DNA from: Inonotus obliquus
Lineage: Eukaryota; Basidiomycota; Agaricomycetes; Hymenochaetales; Hymenochaetaceae
Direction of reading: 5' to 3'
NCBI GenBank assembly: GCA_032164295.1
Contig: JAJHTX010000003.1
Coordinates: 1,550,001-1,614,000 of the forward strand
Length of the DNA: 64,000 nt
Made by a program: the position numbers and the translations under genes
In this document: piece after piece, positions 10,270-21,200 of the stretch
How positions within the stretch are numbered: position 1 is the stretch's first letter
Layout: every line of letters starts with the position of its first letter
The notes under the pieces: model-generated
What the model saw: the letters and a program-made list of their open reading frames with translations, nothing else
Database searches by the model: none
What the model was told of the DNA's origin: nothing

Positions 10270-11308
10270 TTAGTATGTAGGAGGGGAACCTGAATGCCTA
10301 GCGTTACTCTGAGGCCGATTAGGGCAGTGCTGCACATTGGCTCTGTGTGGGCCTTGGCAGTTTGCGCACTTGATCACGTGCTTACATTCGTTCGGCCCGG
10401 TGCAGTTGTTGCACTTCTTCTTGCACAGTTTGGTCTGATGTGGTTCCGTGCACCGCGCGCAGCAGTATTCCTCAATGCAGTCCTGGTCACTATGGTGGAA
10501 TCGCCAGCATTTGCAGCATTGTATTGGGCCAGAGCAAACTCTCTGCTCGACCGCATACTGATAACGACCGTAGTAGCGGATCACTCACTTGACAATACCG
10601 TTGCTGTGGAAGATGGTGTCCTTGGCTTTCAGTGGGTGTGAGACTGCCACTATAACTGATGCCGTGGCTCTAGGGTTCTTAGCTATCAAGCTGTTTAGGA
10701 CCTCCTCCTTGCCTGCAAAACGTGGCGGTTCTGTGAACGGAAATTCGACGAACACTGGGTTGAAAAGACGGAGTTCTTCCGCAATTTTGATTTGCATATG
10801 CATCTTTTGAGTTGTCGGGTTAATGATCGGGAAACCCGGCACGATGAACTGGAAGTTCTCCGCGAACGGAGTGAAATCAACTGACGTCAGTGCATCTGAT
10901 GTAACACAGAGTTTCTTTTGCAGTTCTTCTGCCCAAACCGGGCCGTACTCTGCTGCATCTGGGTGTGCGTCAATCTCAACCATGAAATCTCCTCTCAGAT
11001 TCTACTGGGCCTTGCATATGGTAATGTCCCCACCTTTCGTGGGTTTCAGCTTAGACGACCGCACGACAATGTACATTTCTTCCCTAGACAAAGGTGGGCG
11101 CAGTTTGATGGAGAAACCCATCATCGTAGCAATCTTCGCCTTACACTGGCGAGCCTCGTTAATCATAATGTTCTTGTGAGGCTGTTTCTTACGAGGCGCC
11201 TGGTTCGCTGGTGGGGCCGCCGCGGCTTGTACGTATGAGTGAGATGCCACATTCTTCTTCATAACTGTGACAAAGGCCTGCAAGGCCAGGGCCAGAATGA
11301 AACGGATG
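10270..11308 (-). pseudogene. LINE ORF1, C-terminal half with CCHC zinc knuckles
   Basis: One frame runs from about 11308 to the TAA at 10270, broken by a TAG near 11000 and a TGA near 10585. Near the C-terminus three knuckles are visible: CCKCWRFHHSDQDC (C-x2-C-x4-H-x4-C), CARCTEPHQTKLC and CANCQGPHRANVQHC. ORF1 proteins of this type bind the element RNA. ORF2 starts on the base after the stop codon, which suggests termination-reinitiation coupling in the live element. Confidence 0.8.
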
Positions 11309-11315
11309 TAGCGGT

Positions 11316-12589
11316 GAAGAGAACTACGTGCAGCTGAGCTCGGTATCAACCCCGGTATCCCATTCTACGCTTACCCCATGCTATGGTACAGTCCCATCTA
11401 CACCTTCCAGTATTCACCAGCACACCTAGAGAAACTGTCGGTCACATTTCTCAAGATACCGAACACCGAGAGTACCGATACCGAGCGCCAAGAAACCCGG
11501 TACCGAGAATACCGAGAGTACTGAGTGCTGAGAAACCCGGTACCGAGACAAACTGACAATTCAACATGCTCTCATGACATGGATCGGACGTCTCCCTCTC
11601 TGGTATTCATTCCTGATGGTTGGAGTATGCATGCCGGTTCTTTGGGGAAGCTCAGGGTCAGTATCCATTAAGGTTTTCAGGTCCGGTACCACCAGGAACG
11701 CGTCGGTATCGTTTGGCAGGGGTTCAAATCTCTTGTCCTGAGGACTTTTCATCCAGGGGTACTATATGCTACGTTTTCATTGGTATCTTGTCCTCCCTAA
11801 CCCTTTCTTGTTGTCCCCCTGATGGCTCTACTGTAATCATTCTTCTTATGACATTTTTCTTTGTTTTGATCTTCCTTTTTACTTTCTCCTTTTGGACTTA
11901 TGAGCTAACTACGGTACAGTAGTATAAATATCTCCTCCTGTACGTAGTAGCTCTCCAGGTAATCTTAGGAGCTAGCCTCTAACGTGAGGGCTCAGGTTTC
12001 CTCACCCCCTTCCCAGTTCTGTCTCAGTCTCATCTCGAGTTCCATCCCAGTTCCATCCCAGTTCCGTCTCAAGTGAACCTCAGGAGTTAGCCTCCCGTGC
12101 GAGGGCTCAGGTTTGCTTCCCAGTCCAGTCGACACCTTCATCTACCAGTCTCCCTCATTCTGTTTCTCGCTATACCACCCCGTGCTAGCTGTTTCCTTGC
12201 AGTACCGACCTGTACCGACGTTTTTCCCACGGTACCGACGTTTTGTTATTCTTTGTATTTTGCACATTCACCTTTCGTTTCTGTACTGAGCTTTTGTTTT
12301 ACAACGTTTCTGCACATACCGATCCCGTTCGTTCAAGTACCGACCTGTACCGACGTTTTTCCCACGGTACCAACCCTCTCGATTCCAGACAAGAACACAT
12401 TCCCCCCAACATCTAGCTGATCCAGCACCCCTTTCTATTATTCCTTTGGCTCTCTTTACGTCCCCCTTCTACAGACAACAAGTACCGTGAGCGTACTGGA
12501 TAAGTACTGCCTCATTTGGCCCTCCCCATATTCTTATACCATACACCCCTCGACCGGTACCTCCGGTACCGGCTGCGATCACGCACATT
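11316..12589 (+). mobile_element. 5'-truncated LINE copy: 3' UTR only, inserted in ORF1 in opposite orientation
   Basis: Plus-strand sequence matching the reverse complement of the LINE 3' UTR at 2022-4360. It starts at the ORF2 stop region (CGGTGAAGAGAACTA) and ends CGCACATTT. TAGCGGT is duplicated exactly at 11309-11315 and 12590-12596. A LINE copy truncated at its 5' end and flanked by a short duplication is the usual product of target-primed reverse transcription. It contains a TATA-like AGTATAAATATCTCC near 11920-11935 and many GTACCGAC motifs. Confidence 0.75.
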
Positions 12590-12596
12590 TAGCGGT

Positions 12597-13390
12597 CTGG
12601 AATGCCCTTGGCTTCATTGGACGAGTTAATCGTGTCTACATCGATCACTTTGATCTCCGCATTCTGTGGAGTTTGCTTGCCCTTGCCTCGTACCTGAGGC
12701 TGGGGACCCCTTTGGAGGGTAGTGTTATGTGCAGCCTGTGCACCGGGGGCCACTACCTGCACACCCGGGCGTCGGTTAGGGGCTGCATCCTGGGGAGCTT
12801 TATGCTTTCCTCCACCTGGGGCAGCTCCCTGCTCAGCAGATGGTTGTGCCTACCGAGACGCCTGAAGCCCCTGGGTAACCCCGGGACCCCCTACGGCCGT
12901 CTGGTGGACAGGACTCGGCAAACGTCCCTGTTCTAGTCTCTTCAGCCTCTCCCCCATAGTGGCCATTTCCTTTCTAACATCATCTGCTGCTCTCATCGCT
13001 GCGCTGGATGCTTTGACTTGCTCCGTGCCTATCTGGTTCAGGCAGTCAAGGATGGTGTATTGAAGCGGATCAACATTCTTATCTTGGTTTGGATACACAT
13101 CCGGCATCAGGGAACAGTCTGACGCCAAATGGCGCAAGCCGTCCTCGAAAGAACCCGGAAACAGAGCTTCCTTCGTGTATCCCTTATAAAATGCCGAGTC
13201 AAAGAGGTCCATGACGTCCCCCTGTGCAAAAGGCTTGTCCTTGTGGGCCTGGGAGATGGCCGAGAACATCATAGTGGTGATTGGCATGGCCTATCAAAAT
13301 TCCGTGCTTTCCCACGGTCTCGCTTAGCTTTGCCAGTGATCGACGTGTCGATTTCAGTGTTGCACTTTTGGTTTTCACCTTTGTCCTCTT
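12597..13390 (-). pseudogene. LINE ORF1, middle part
   Basis: The minus-strand frame from 13287 (PITTMMFSAISQAHKDKPF...) is acidic and helical and reads into a Pro/Gln-rich linker (12600-12850) ending before the inserted 3' UTR copy. Upstream, about 13290-13390, another frame (TEIDTSITGKAKRDRGKARN) appears to continue the protein, so one frameshift is likely near 13290. There is no recognisable domain. It is placed in ORF1 by position between the other two ORF1 parts. Confidence 0.55.
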
Positions 13391-13399
13391 GAAATAATT

Positions 13400-14045
13400 T
13401 ACACAATTGAAGGATTGATTTAGATTCAATACAGGGATATGTTTTTGAGGTCATTGAACACAATGGACAGTAAATAGAAGCAAAATAACAAATATTGAGC
13501 GAATTATGGCCAATTTTAGACATTTTCTCGAGAACTAGGCAACTTCTCTAATTTTTTTTCTGGACAAAATGAAGAAAATCACTTAAAAGTACTGCAAATG
13601 CACTGAAACAAGTCAACTTTTTCGAATTCAGAGAGGAAAGAAGCATACATTTAGTGTGCATAAACATCACATGCCATTTTCCTTTTATTTGAGTGAGTCA
13701 GAGCTTCCATTATTACACAAAACTATATGTTAGCATCACAACATTATCCATGAATGATAATGAGCAGAGTTCTGTGCTGATATCAATGAAGACAAAGCAG
13801 CCTCCAAATCGAATGTATGTGGTCACATGATTCAGCAGTCCCACATGAGAATGCTTTATCGGCACAAAATATGCCTCAAATCAGGAAAAATTGCTTATTT
13901 AAGGTATGGTGAGATGATATTCAATTGCTGACAGTCAGTAAAATCATTGAGAGGAAGTTTAATGGGTCTGGTAAAAATTGATGTTGGATTGCTGTGTCAA
14001 GAGAGTGAGACACAAAGATTGACGCGACTTATTATATTTGGGCAC
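13400..14045. mobile_element. AT-rich insertion, distantly related to the 2245-3270 element
   Basis: AT-rich non-coding sequence separating two parts of LINE ORF1. Read inverted, 13500-13590 resembles 2950-3020 (shared CTTCATTTTGT, AGAAAAAA and CTAGTTC blocks in the same order). CCTATCAAAA followed by CACGGTCT near 13290-13315 resembles the inner right end of the 2245-3270 element. Exact ends and a target duplication were not found. Confidence 0.4.
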
Positions 14046-14060
14046 ATATTAAAACTCCGC

Positions 14061-14637
14061 TCAGGAAAAGTCGTCACACGGATCACATAGGCCGTGCCAG
14101 GTACCAATCATAGCTGTAATCTTGCCCATAGAGTAGCCTAGTTGGACGTAATTATGTTCAGTCGAGCCGGGTTGTGATCCGAATGACTCAGCCGGGTCCA
14201 CCAGTTCAGGGGACCGGAGTTCCGTTTCCATCCGAGTCAGCATTTCCCCCACGTAATCGTAGGTCCTTGCATACATCTCCTGCGCATCAAAAGCGCTCTC
14301 CACCTCCAACTGCTCATCCCACATCTTCTTCTGCACCGATCCTGCATCTGATGCCGCCGGGCGCTTGCCCAACACCTTACTCACTGCCTCCGCCACGGGC
14401 GTGTCTACACGTCGGTCCGATGGGACGTCCCAGCCGGTTGACACGATGCTCACAGGGTCTACGTCCGGAACGAATGATGATCTCATTCCAGAGCCTGTTG
14501 CCCGCCTGATAGCGTGTTTTGCAGGCACGATTGGAGCTGACTTGCCCTTCAATGCTGCCTGTATGCGCTGGACCCCTCCCCGGGTCACTGATCTCAAAAC
14601 AAGTCTCTCCGTTATCGTTCATGTAACTAGCTGACAA
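14061..14637 (-). pseudogene. LINE ORF1, N-terminal part
   Basis: The minus-strand frame from 14597 to 14061 encodes a basic then acidic segment (QRIQAALKGKSAPIVPAKHA near the start, LGKRPAASDAGSVQKKMW in the middle) with no known domain. An alternative overlapping start at 14637 lies in another frame. It is cut at its C-terminal side by the AT-rich insertion. It is assigned to ORF1 because it is the only long minus-strand frame between the presumed LINE 5' end and the rest of ORF1. Confidence 0.5.
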
Positions 14638-14725
14638 ATGAATTTATTCGTAATATAATAATGGCTTGTTGCCACCACATTACCCTGCGTGCTGAGACGG
14701 GTCTGAACACAAACAAGCATCCTGC

Positions 14726-14733
14726 TTGAACCG
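14726..14733 (+). repeat. putative LINE target-site duplication, 5' side
   Basis: Exact copy of TTGAACCG at 2014-2021; see that entry and the LINE entry. Confidence 0.45.
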
Positions 14734-15888
14734 AAGTTATAAACAAATGTAGCGGGGAAAAGAAAAGAAAAAACCCCTCTGCATACGGCCGTGGTCTCGC
14801 AGAACAAAAAACCCCCCCAAATTCATAAGGGGAGGAAAACCTACGAGGACGCCCGTTAAGAATCAAAACTCGGTTTCTAGGAACGCCGGGTGTGGGACCC
14901 AGAAGCCCCTGTCCACTGATTTAATACAGCTCGCCCAAAAGAAAATGCCCCGCCCCTACTTTGATCCCTGCCTCCTCACTTTCTCGCTATCTCCCCGCTG
15001 CTAATTGCCGTACGTCACGTTGGAGGGAGCAGCTGCATCCGGCAGCATCCGGCCTGGTTACCGGCGTGATGTCCTGGGTCACTACATCCGGTAGCATTCG
15101 GCCTGGTTACCGGCGTGAAACCGGCGTCTAACGTACGGTTCTTCTTCGGGCGACGCCTTGGCTTCGAGAGATATTCGGGTCTGTGCTTTTAGGCTTCCTG
15201 CACCAACAGGTACCCATTCGGTTATGGGGACAGGCCAGGGAACCACCCCCCGCCCCACCACCCTAATGAGAAAGGCCGTGCGATTGTGATTCGGAGTGCC
15301 GCATCTTCGGGCTTCTAAATAAGCTCCGGACCGGTAGAACCGACCGTGTGAGCGTAAAGGACGACCTCGTGGTCCGAGAAGGACGGACGTGAGAGAGTCG
15401 TCGACAGCCAATCGATGACCGCCATAGAAAGGGAAACTGAGCAGGGGGTGACGTCCCCGCCCTAGGAAATGCGCCGATGCGCTGCGAATCGTGGCATGCC
15501 GAGGCGTGAATGAGCCGTGTCATGGACAAACGGGAGACCTGACCTCAGGGATACGCTTTAGAGCCCTGCCGGTTTTGACAAACTGGACGGTCGCCAGCAT
15601 AGTTTCTATCGAAGAGTTAAGAGAAGGCTAGCAAGTCGCGGCCAGTGCACGTATGCAGACCCACTGCAGTCAGCCAGGGCTACACAAAGGCTCCACTGGG
15701 CTTACGACGGGGCCCCCGCAGGGGAACGTCCCACCCACCCCTAGGGATGATGGTGGTTAAAGAGAAAGAAATGTAACTAGCAGCGTCACCGGAAAGCACG
15801 TGCCAGGTGAGTAATCGTGACGTCACGCGCCTGTGACTAGTGCCCACCCATTCACACAACGTTGAGAAACTCTTGACCAACACCAGTC
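14734..15888. other. GC-rich intergenic region upstream of RNase H2C
   Basis: No supported gene. A 30-nt phrase, RCATYCGGCCTGGTTACCGG plus flank, occurs twice in tandem near 15040-15070 and 15089-15119. A minus-strand frame at 15082-15411 is open but has atypical composition and no domain. The last 150 nt presumably hold the promoter of the 15889 gene. Confidence 0.4.
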
Positions 15889-16704
15889 ATGGCACCTCCA
15901 AGAATACAGTTATCTACCTCGGGAAATCCGATTGCATCATGCGAGAGTGATCCTCAGCTCATGCCGTTCCACATCGCGTATTCTGGTCCTGCACCTACAG
16001 CCACATTTTTTCGTGTACAAGAGTTGGAAGAGGAGTGAGTTTGTTGATGCCTCGATTGATTTTAGAGGTTTCTGATCCAGAGGCTTCTTCAAGAAATGTC
16101 GGAGATAGAGATGATGGTGCTAATGCTGATGGAGCCGAAAAGTCGAATTCGAGCTCTGCGAAAGGAATAGACGTGTCGAAGACGACGACGACGACGAAAG
16201 TTGGGTTAGGAAAACGATTAGTTGCTGCTTTTCGTGGACGTCGCGTCGTTGGAGTGGAGGTACCACTACCTGAAGGGTACACAGGCGTTGTGCTACGTTC
16301 TAGTATTGGGAAGAAACCGGCCAACAATCTGAGAGAAGACGAGGGGATGAACGGAAAGTCGAAACTCCGACGGAAATTATCAACGAAGGGAAATCGACAG
16401 ACAAGACCTATTGAATTAAATAACCAGGACGAAGTAACCTTGGATACGATGGAACTTGATGACGAGAACCTCGCTTTGAACGGTGTTGAAGATGGAAGGG
16501 AAGTTAAAACGTTGCAGGCGACGCAGACGTTCCGATCGATTGTTGTTTGGAATCCGGATTTTGTTGTGGATGAAGGACGGGATGAGTATATGAGAGCGCT
16601 TAGGGAATGGACTGCTGTAGCTTCAGAGGTAGCTTTCGTATTGCTTCTTTTAACTCTTTTGGATATTGATTGTGTTTCTGCAGGTTCATCGGATGGAAGA
16701 TTAG
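15889..16704 (+). CDS. RNH203: ribonuclease H2 subunit C (non-catalytic)
   Basis: RNase H2 removes ribonucleotides from DNA and RNA from RNA:DNA hybrids. Subunit C is a structural partner of the catalytic subunit A in the nucleus. Three exons: 15889 to about 16014, about 16068-16628 and 16684-16704. The second intron (16629-16683) is clear: GTAGCT...CTGCAG. The first intron has two near-equivalent solutions, donor 16013 or 16015 and acceptor 16065 or 16067. Protein is about 235 aa. Family signatures are the N-terminal MPFHIAYSGPAPTATFF, the central LVAAFRGRRVVGVEVPLPEGY, and the C-terminal REWTAVASE-VHRMED. A long acidic/Ser-rich insert separates the first two. It converges with the PDI gene (216 nt between stops). 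Start chosen at the first ATG in a good context. Confidence 0.85.
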
Positions 16705-16919
16705 TCCGCCTTGGTCTTCCAGTCGTTTGCATAATTTCGCCTTCTTTCTTTCCTCAATTACGAATGCGCTGTTCGACTGTCGATTCATCCGATACATCGA
16801 ACATTCCTTGAGCTATGTACCCCATTCATCAAAATTTGTGATTGTATTGCTAGATATGCAGGATGACAGTGGAATAAACAAGATAAAAAGCGGAGTACAA
16901 GAAATCGATCAACATCAAA

Positions 16920-18561
16920 TCAGAGCTCGTCCTTAACATGTTCATCCTCCTCTGCCTTCGACTCCTTTGAGGGTTCCACAACCGGCTCCGGTTCCGGCGT
17001 GGTCTCCTCGACGTCAACTTCCTCAACGATGACCTCCGCCTCTGGTTCTGGTTCAGACTCTGGTTCCGGCACTACCTCTGGCTCAGACTCGGGTTCTGGC
17101 TCAACCTCGGGTGTAGGCTCGGCTACGGGTGTCTCTGATGCCGCTTCCGTTTCAGTCTCCGTGGCAGTTGCAGTTGCAGTGGGCGTTGCAGAAGAAATTG
17201 GTACATCCAGTACAACCTGACCCGCCTCATCCGTCATCGGCATCTTAATCTTCTTCGAAGAACTTGAACTCGAACTAGTCTCCTCTTTCTTCTTCTCCTT
17301 TTCAGAACTACTACCCTTTGGTTGTGGTGCGCCACCCATCATACCAGGATACCCGTGCTTGCCGTGGTAGTCTTTTGCGCTTCCGTCTTTCACGGCTTGC
17401 TCGAAGTCGATCATGTTTGAGAAGCCACCGTGTGCGAGTTTGAGCATTTCTGCTTCTTGTTGACGTTGGATCTCGAGTTCTTCTGGGTCGGGGACGAATT
17501 CTTCTGCGGCTGCTGCTGCGTTTAGTTCTTCAAGGTTGGCCGTACCGTCAAGAAGAGAGTCGAAGAATGTGGATAGGGAGTCGTATTTCAGGAGTCCTAT
17601 GAAAGTGGATGTGAGCTATCTTAGACACATACATATAAAAGATAAAGGGCCGTCTGACCTTGGAATTGCACAGGTTTTGTTTCTCCAGCAGGATAAATGA
17701 GCACCTTCGAGTCGTCTGGTTCTCCCGCTTCGAAACCCATTTTCACCGAACTTTTCCCGCGTCGGTCACGGTGTGAGAAAAACTCGATGTCGTCGCCATA
17801 TTTGTTCGCAAGGACAGACCATAGTAATGGCATCTTATTCTTCTTTTTCAATAACAACGCTCGGTGTCTCTTCAATATCTAATCGACCGAAGAGTTAGCT
17901 CGAAGGAAACTGAGAAAAAAAAGGGTCTAAACCTTTTTGTTGTTGATTGAGTCTATATCTTCGAACTGGTGGATTTTCTTGATTTTGTTTGGAATACCAC
18001 GTTGAGCGAAGTAGTAAAGCTCGCTAGCAGAACGTTGTGGTCCATTGAACTCGATCGGATCTGACTGCTTCCCCCGTGGATATAGCTACCGAGAGAATGT
18101 AAATGAATGCCTATACGGGTTTGAATAAAGTCGCGTTTGCTGCACACCTTGACAGTTGGGAATCCCTGCACACCCTGGCTGGAACATAACCGCTTGTTGG
18201 GCGCCGCATCACAATCTACAGCGTAAAACGGTACAAGCGGGTGGAGACCAAGCGCTGCCTTGCTGTACTCCGGCGCCATTCGTTGGCAGTGCTAGAACTC
18301 AAATGAGCAAAAGCGAGTTGACCCGCGAGAGAGACGCTTACACCGCACCATGGCGCAACAAACGCTACGACGGAAGTCATCTAAGAATCGATTGAGTAAA
18401 TGCGAGAAGAGAACTTGCTGTAAACGCACGTTTTGTTTTAGAGCCTCTTTGAACTCCTTCGGCCCAATCATCTTCACCTGCGAGTTCTTAGGGAAGAGTG
18501 CAGCAGAAACAATGTTCGGCGCAATGGCCAGAGATAGGACCAGGAGCTGCGGAAGCATCAT
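16920..18561 (-). CDS. ER protein disulfide isomerase, single-thioredoxin MPD1/P5-like, with KDEL
   Basis: It forms and isomerises disulfides in the ER lumen. Six exons: 18561-18430, 18380-18342, 18291-18148, 18085-17933, 17878-17659 and 17596-16920, joining in one frame of 454 aa. It has a signal peptide (MMLPQLLVLSLAIAPNIVSA), then a thioredoxin domain whose active site APWCGHCQRMAP is split by intron 2 after CG, with cis-Pro context GVQGFPTVK. A second, inactive thioredoxin-like region follows (residues about 150-270), and then a long acidic low-complexity tail of Pro-Glu/Ser-Glu repeats ending KDEL. The tail is unusual in length, about 110 residues. The KDEL gives ER retrieval. The 5' end faces the GPI-protein gene across 1.7 kb. 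Confidence 0.9.
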
Positions 18562-20260
18562 GATCTCGTACGGGTTGATGCCGTTAGGCTACGAGTACCC
18601 AAGGACTGGACTGGCAAGGAAAGAGAGAGGAAGGTAGTGAAGAACATTGTGAAACGTGTCGAGATTTACTTATAGGTGGTTCCGTGGACGCGTCGATCCC
18701 ACGGTTAGATAACTGTATACGTGGAAGTCCCTCATTTTACTCATTTTACTCAATCTCCCACGGCCGTGTCTCCATCTCGACACCCATGTTTCGACGCCTC
18801 AGATAACCGTGGGCAACGCTTTTAACTCGTGCGAATGTCCTTTGATCAAGGGGAAGACAAGCGTATCAAGTGAACGAGAAGAAATTTCGTCCTTTGGGTC
18901 TCGAGTCTCAACTCACACCTCAAAGGTCACAAATCGCAATGCTTGAATGCAATCTCATCGAGTGAACTCTCACTTCCAGAAGTACATGTCACTCTGGTTG
19001 TCTTCCGGCACCATTCGACTCATTACTTGCTGTATGCGACCGGCCGGATCACTAGCTAGCCGGGCAAAAGAAGAACAGACGTTCTGAACTTGTGATGTTC
19101 GCTACTAGGAGCACAACCAATCGTATATCTATCTCCTGTCTTGAGGGCACCGAAGTACTTGTTGTTCCCATCCGTCTAGGCTAGTAGAGAATGTCCTCGC
19201 TACTGAAAAGGGCCATTGAACCAAGATGACCATTGCGTAGAAGGCTTCTCGGAAGCTTCTCATAATATGGATCCTATGGTAGAGATCATCGCCGGGAAGG
19301 ATAGCCTTGCAAGATGCGATCGTGGGGCCTTATCGTGGCATAGGGAATCGAGTTACTGATCAAGCCTGGACGGAAACATTTGAGATTATCCTCGAAAATG
19401 CCGATACGATGACATTTCCTGAACTGCTAACCTGCAACAAGAATGCTATCAATAGCGAGCGGCAGCTATCATCAACATGGGGAGCAGACATTAGATTAGA
19501 ATTCTCTCTTTGCTTCTCAAGTCGTTTGACAAGCAGCTGGAAGGCTCGCCGTGGTTGGGCAGTCTGCCCTTTAGTCTTACTTACATTTAGCAAAGAGAGT
19601 GTTCTGATCAATGAATTGGTAGAGGCGTGATGGAAGGCGGAACAGTGAGCCTGCGTGCAACTGACCAGTTGTGCCCTGGATATTTTTATGACAAATATGA
19701 CTAATACAAATGATGGAAAGTTTATCAGCGCTGATCCTGCCAAGACCAGAAATGGGACTTCCTTCCTTGACAACACACAAAATCAGACTTTTCTCTTTTT
19801 TCTCCTTATTTTGCGACCATTTTATTGCTTGCGTGTTATACGGCGCCGGTCTCCGTCTTGTGAAAAAAGTCGGGCTATGTTGGACCTTCATATAGCGCTG
19901 GAAGGGACGACGCGCGGGTAAGGTAGATTTAGCACAGGCGGGCAGGCAAGTGAGATGCGCGCGGTTAAGTAAGGGCGGTTTATAAACTGATGGTGTGCCT
20001 TTCCCAGCCCTATTTGCTGTCCCGCCCATTCCCCTTGTCTCCTAACCTCCATCTTCATCACCTGTCTCTTGTCCCTCCTTTCGCGCCCGTCCGTCGTCAA
20101 GAGGCGCATTAGTCGTTCCTTTCTTGCATAAAAAGGTGAGTGGTTAGCCGTACACTTTGATTACCCGCGTTTTGCTGACGGTTATTTTTCGCTGTCGTCT
20201 TCTAGGCCCCTTTCGACAGACTTATACCTCGCCTGTATTCCACCGCCGCATCGCCGCGCA
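18562..20260. other. divergent intergenic region (PDI / GPI protein promoters)
   Basis: No convincing gene. An A+T-rich AATCAGACTTTTCTC tract and several short open frames near 19300-19900 have no domain or splice support. The 3' end contains the leader of the 20261 gene. Confidence 0.4.
20136..20205 (+). other. probable 5' UTR intron of the GPI-protein gene
   Basis: GTGAGTGG donor directly after a GCATAAAAAG motif, branch-like GCTGAC near 20173, and TTCTAG acceptor at 20205; 70 nt. The ATG follows 55 nt later. Confidence 0.5.
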
Positions 20261-21200
20261 ATGTCGAAAGCAATCCTCTTCGCAGCTACCATTCCCGTCC
20301 TCGCCGTCCTAGCACAAGTGACACCTTCCGAACCCGCCCCAGGAAACGTTTACAACGAAGGATCAACTTGTAATGTCCAATGGGAAGCGGATACCACGGG
20401 TACATGGACGGAGATGAATATTCAGCTTATGACTGGTTCTAATAGCCAAATGGTTCATCTTACGAGTACGTTCTGCCGGTTTGTTACATATGTTATGTCC
20501 CTGATCGACTTTTTTTGCAGCTGTTGCGACTGTTGATGGGACTAGTACTACGGAAACGTCTTTCAGTTATCCTTGTCCTTCGGTATTTACCATCTCCTCT
20601 CCTCAACGAAACATCTAACCATATCAATATCAGGTCACACCAAACTCCGCCATATACTTTTACCAATTTTCAACACCATCCGCACCAACAAACCTAACCT
20701 GGACAGGTCGTTTCGCCATCGCAGACCCATCCGGTAACACATCCCCCCCTCCTCAAGAAGAAGACGGTGTCCAATTCGGTGTTGGAGAATTAACAGATCC
20801 GAGTTCTGCTTCTCCTGCTCCTTCGTATTTGGGGGGAGGGACGACGGGCGTTTCGAATACTACTATTGGCGGTGGAGCTAATTCGAGTTTGACGGATGGA
20901 ACGACGGATGGAGAGAGTACGGGTAGGACTGTACAGACTACTTCTGCTACTGGAGCGTTGACGGCTACGGGTTCGTTGACGAGGAACACTGCTGCACCCA
21001 CACGTTCAGTCGATTCGGATCAAGCTTCCGAGTCCGGAACCGGAAACGGAAATGGAAACGGAAATGGAAATGGTTCTTCAACACCTGCAGAACAAACAGC
21101 AAACGACGCTTCAGCTCTCCTCCATGATCTCAAAGCTCGCGGTTTGAAAGCGTTGATGGGACTCGTCAGCACAGCGGTCGTCTTCGCTGCTATGCTTTGA
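20261..21200 (+). CDS. Kre9/Knh1-like Ser/Thr-rich GPI-anchored cell-wall protein
   Basis: Likely acts at the plasma membrane or wall; the related yeast proteins are needed for beta-1,6-glucan assembly, but the role here is inferred. Three exons: 20261-20465, 20521-20582 and 20634-21200 (277 aa). Features in order: signal peptide (MSKAILFAATIPVLAVLAQV); Kre9/Knh N-terminal domain (about 20-125) with VTPSEPAPGNVYNEGSTCNVQW and FSYPCP; Ser/Thr/Gly-rich stalk with GNGNGNGNGNG; and a C-terminal hydrophobic tail (LMGLVSTAVVFAAML) after a small-residue stretch, as expected for a GPI signal. It converges with the GH5 gene. Confidence 0.82.

Larger units (their letters stand above)
2022..14725 (-). 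mobile_element. full-length but multiply interrupted LINE (non-LTR retrotransposon, probably Tad1-like)
   Basis: Read on the minus strand the order is: short 5' leader, ORF1 with three CCHC-type knuckles, a TAA-ATG junction, then ORF2 with APE-type endonuclease, reverse transcriptase (YMDD box), and a C-terminal CCHC motif. A roughly 1.25-kb 3' UTR without an obvious poly-A follows. An 8-bp repeat TTGAACCG borders both ends. The element is dead: it has premature stops in ORF1 and ORF2 and at least six insertions. The Tad1-like placement rests on domain order in fungi and is inferred. The coding pieces and inserted elements are listed separately. Confidence 0.7.

Noticed and set aside
12097..12420. 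Plus-strand 107-codon frame with repeated Pro/Thr/Cys phrases
   Set aside because: The repeats come from the GTACCGAC motifs of the LINE 3' UTR, not from a protein.
2022..12589. The 1.2-kb inverted arms as terminal repeats of one giant DNA transposon, or as two solo LTRs
   Set aside because: The match begins at the stop codon of LINE ORF2, and each copy ends at the same LINE 3' terminus, so they are LINE 3' UTR copies.
12487..12936. Plus-strand 149-codon frame
   Set aside because: It is the antisense of the LINE ORF1 linker and crosses the junction with the inserted 3' UTR copy.
15082..15529. Minus-strand frames in GC-rich DNA, considered as a gene or rRNA-like fragment
   Set aside because: No domain, no splice pattern, and no rRNA motif I could confirm.
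16999..17220. Ser/Gly/Val-repeat frame on the plus strand
   Set aside because: Antisense of the Pro-Glu repeat tail of the PDI gene.
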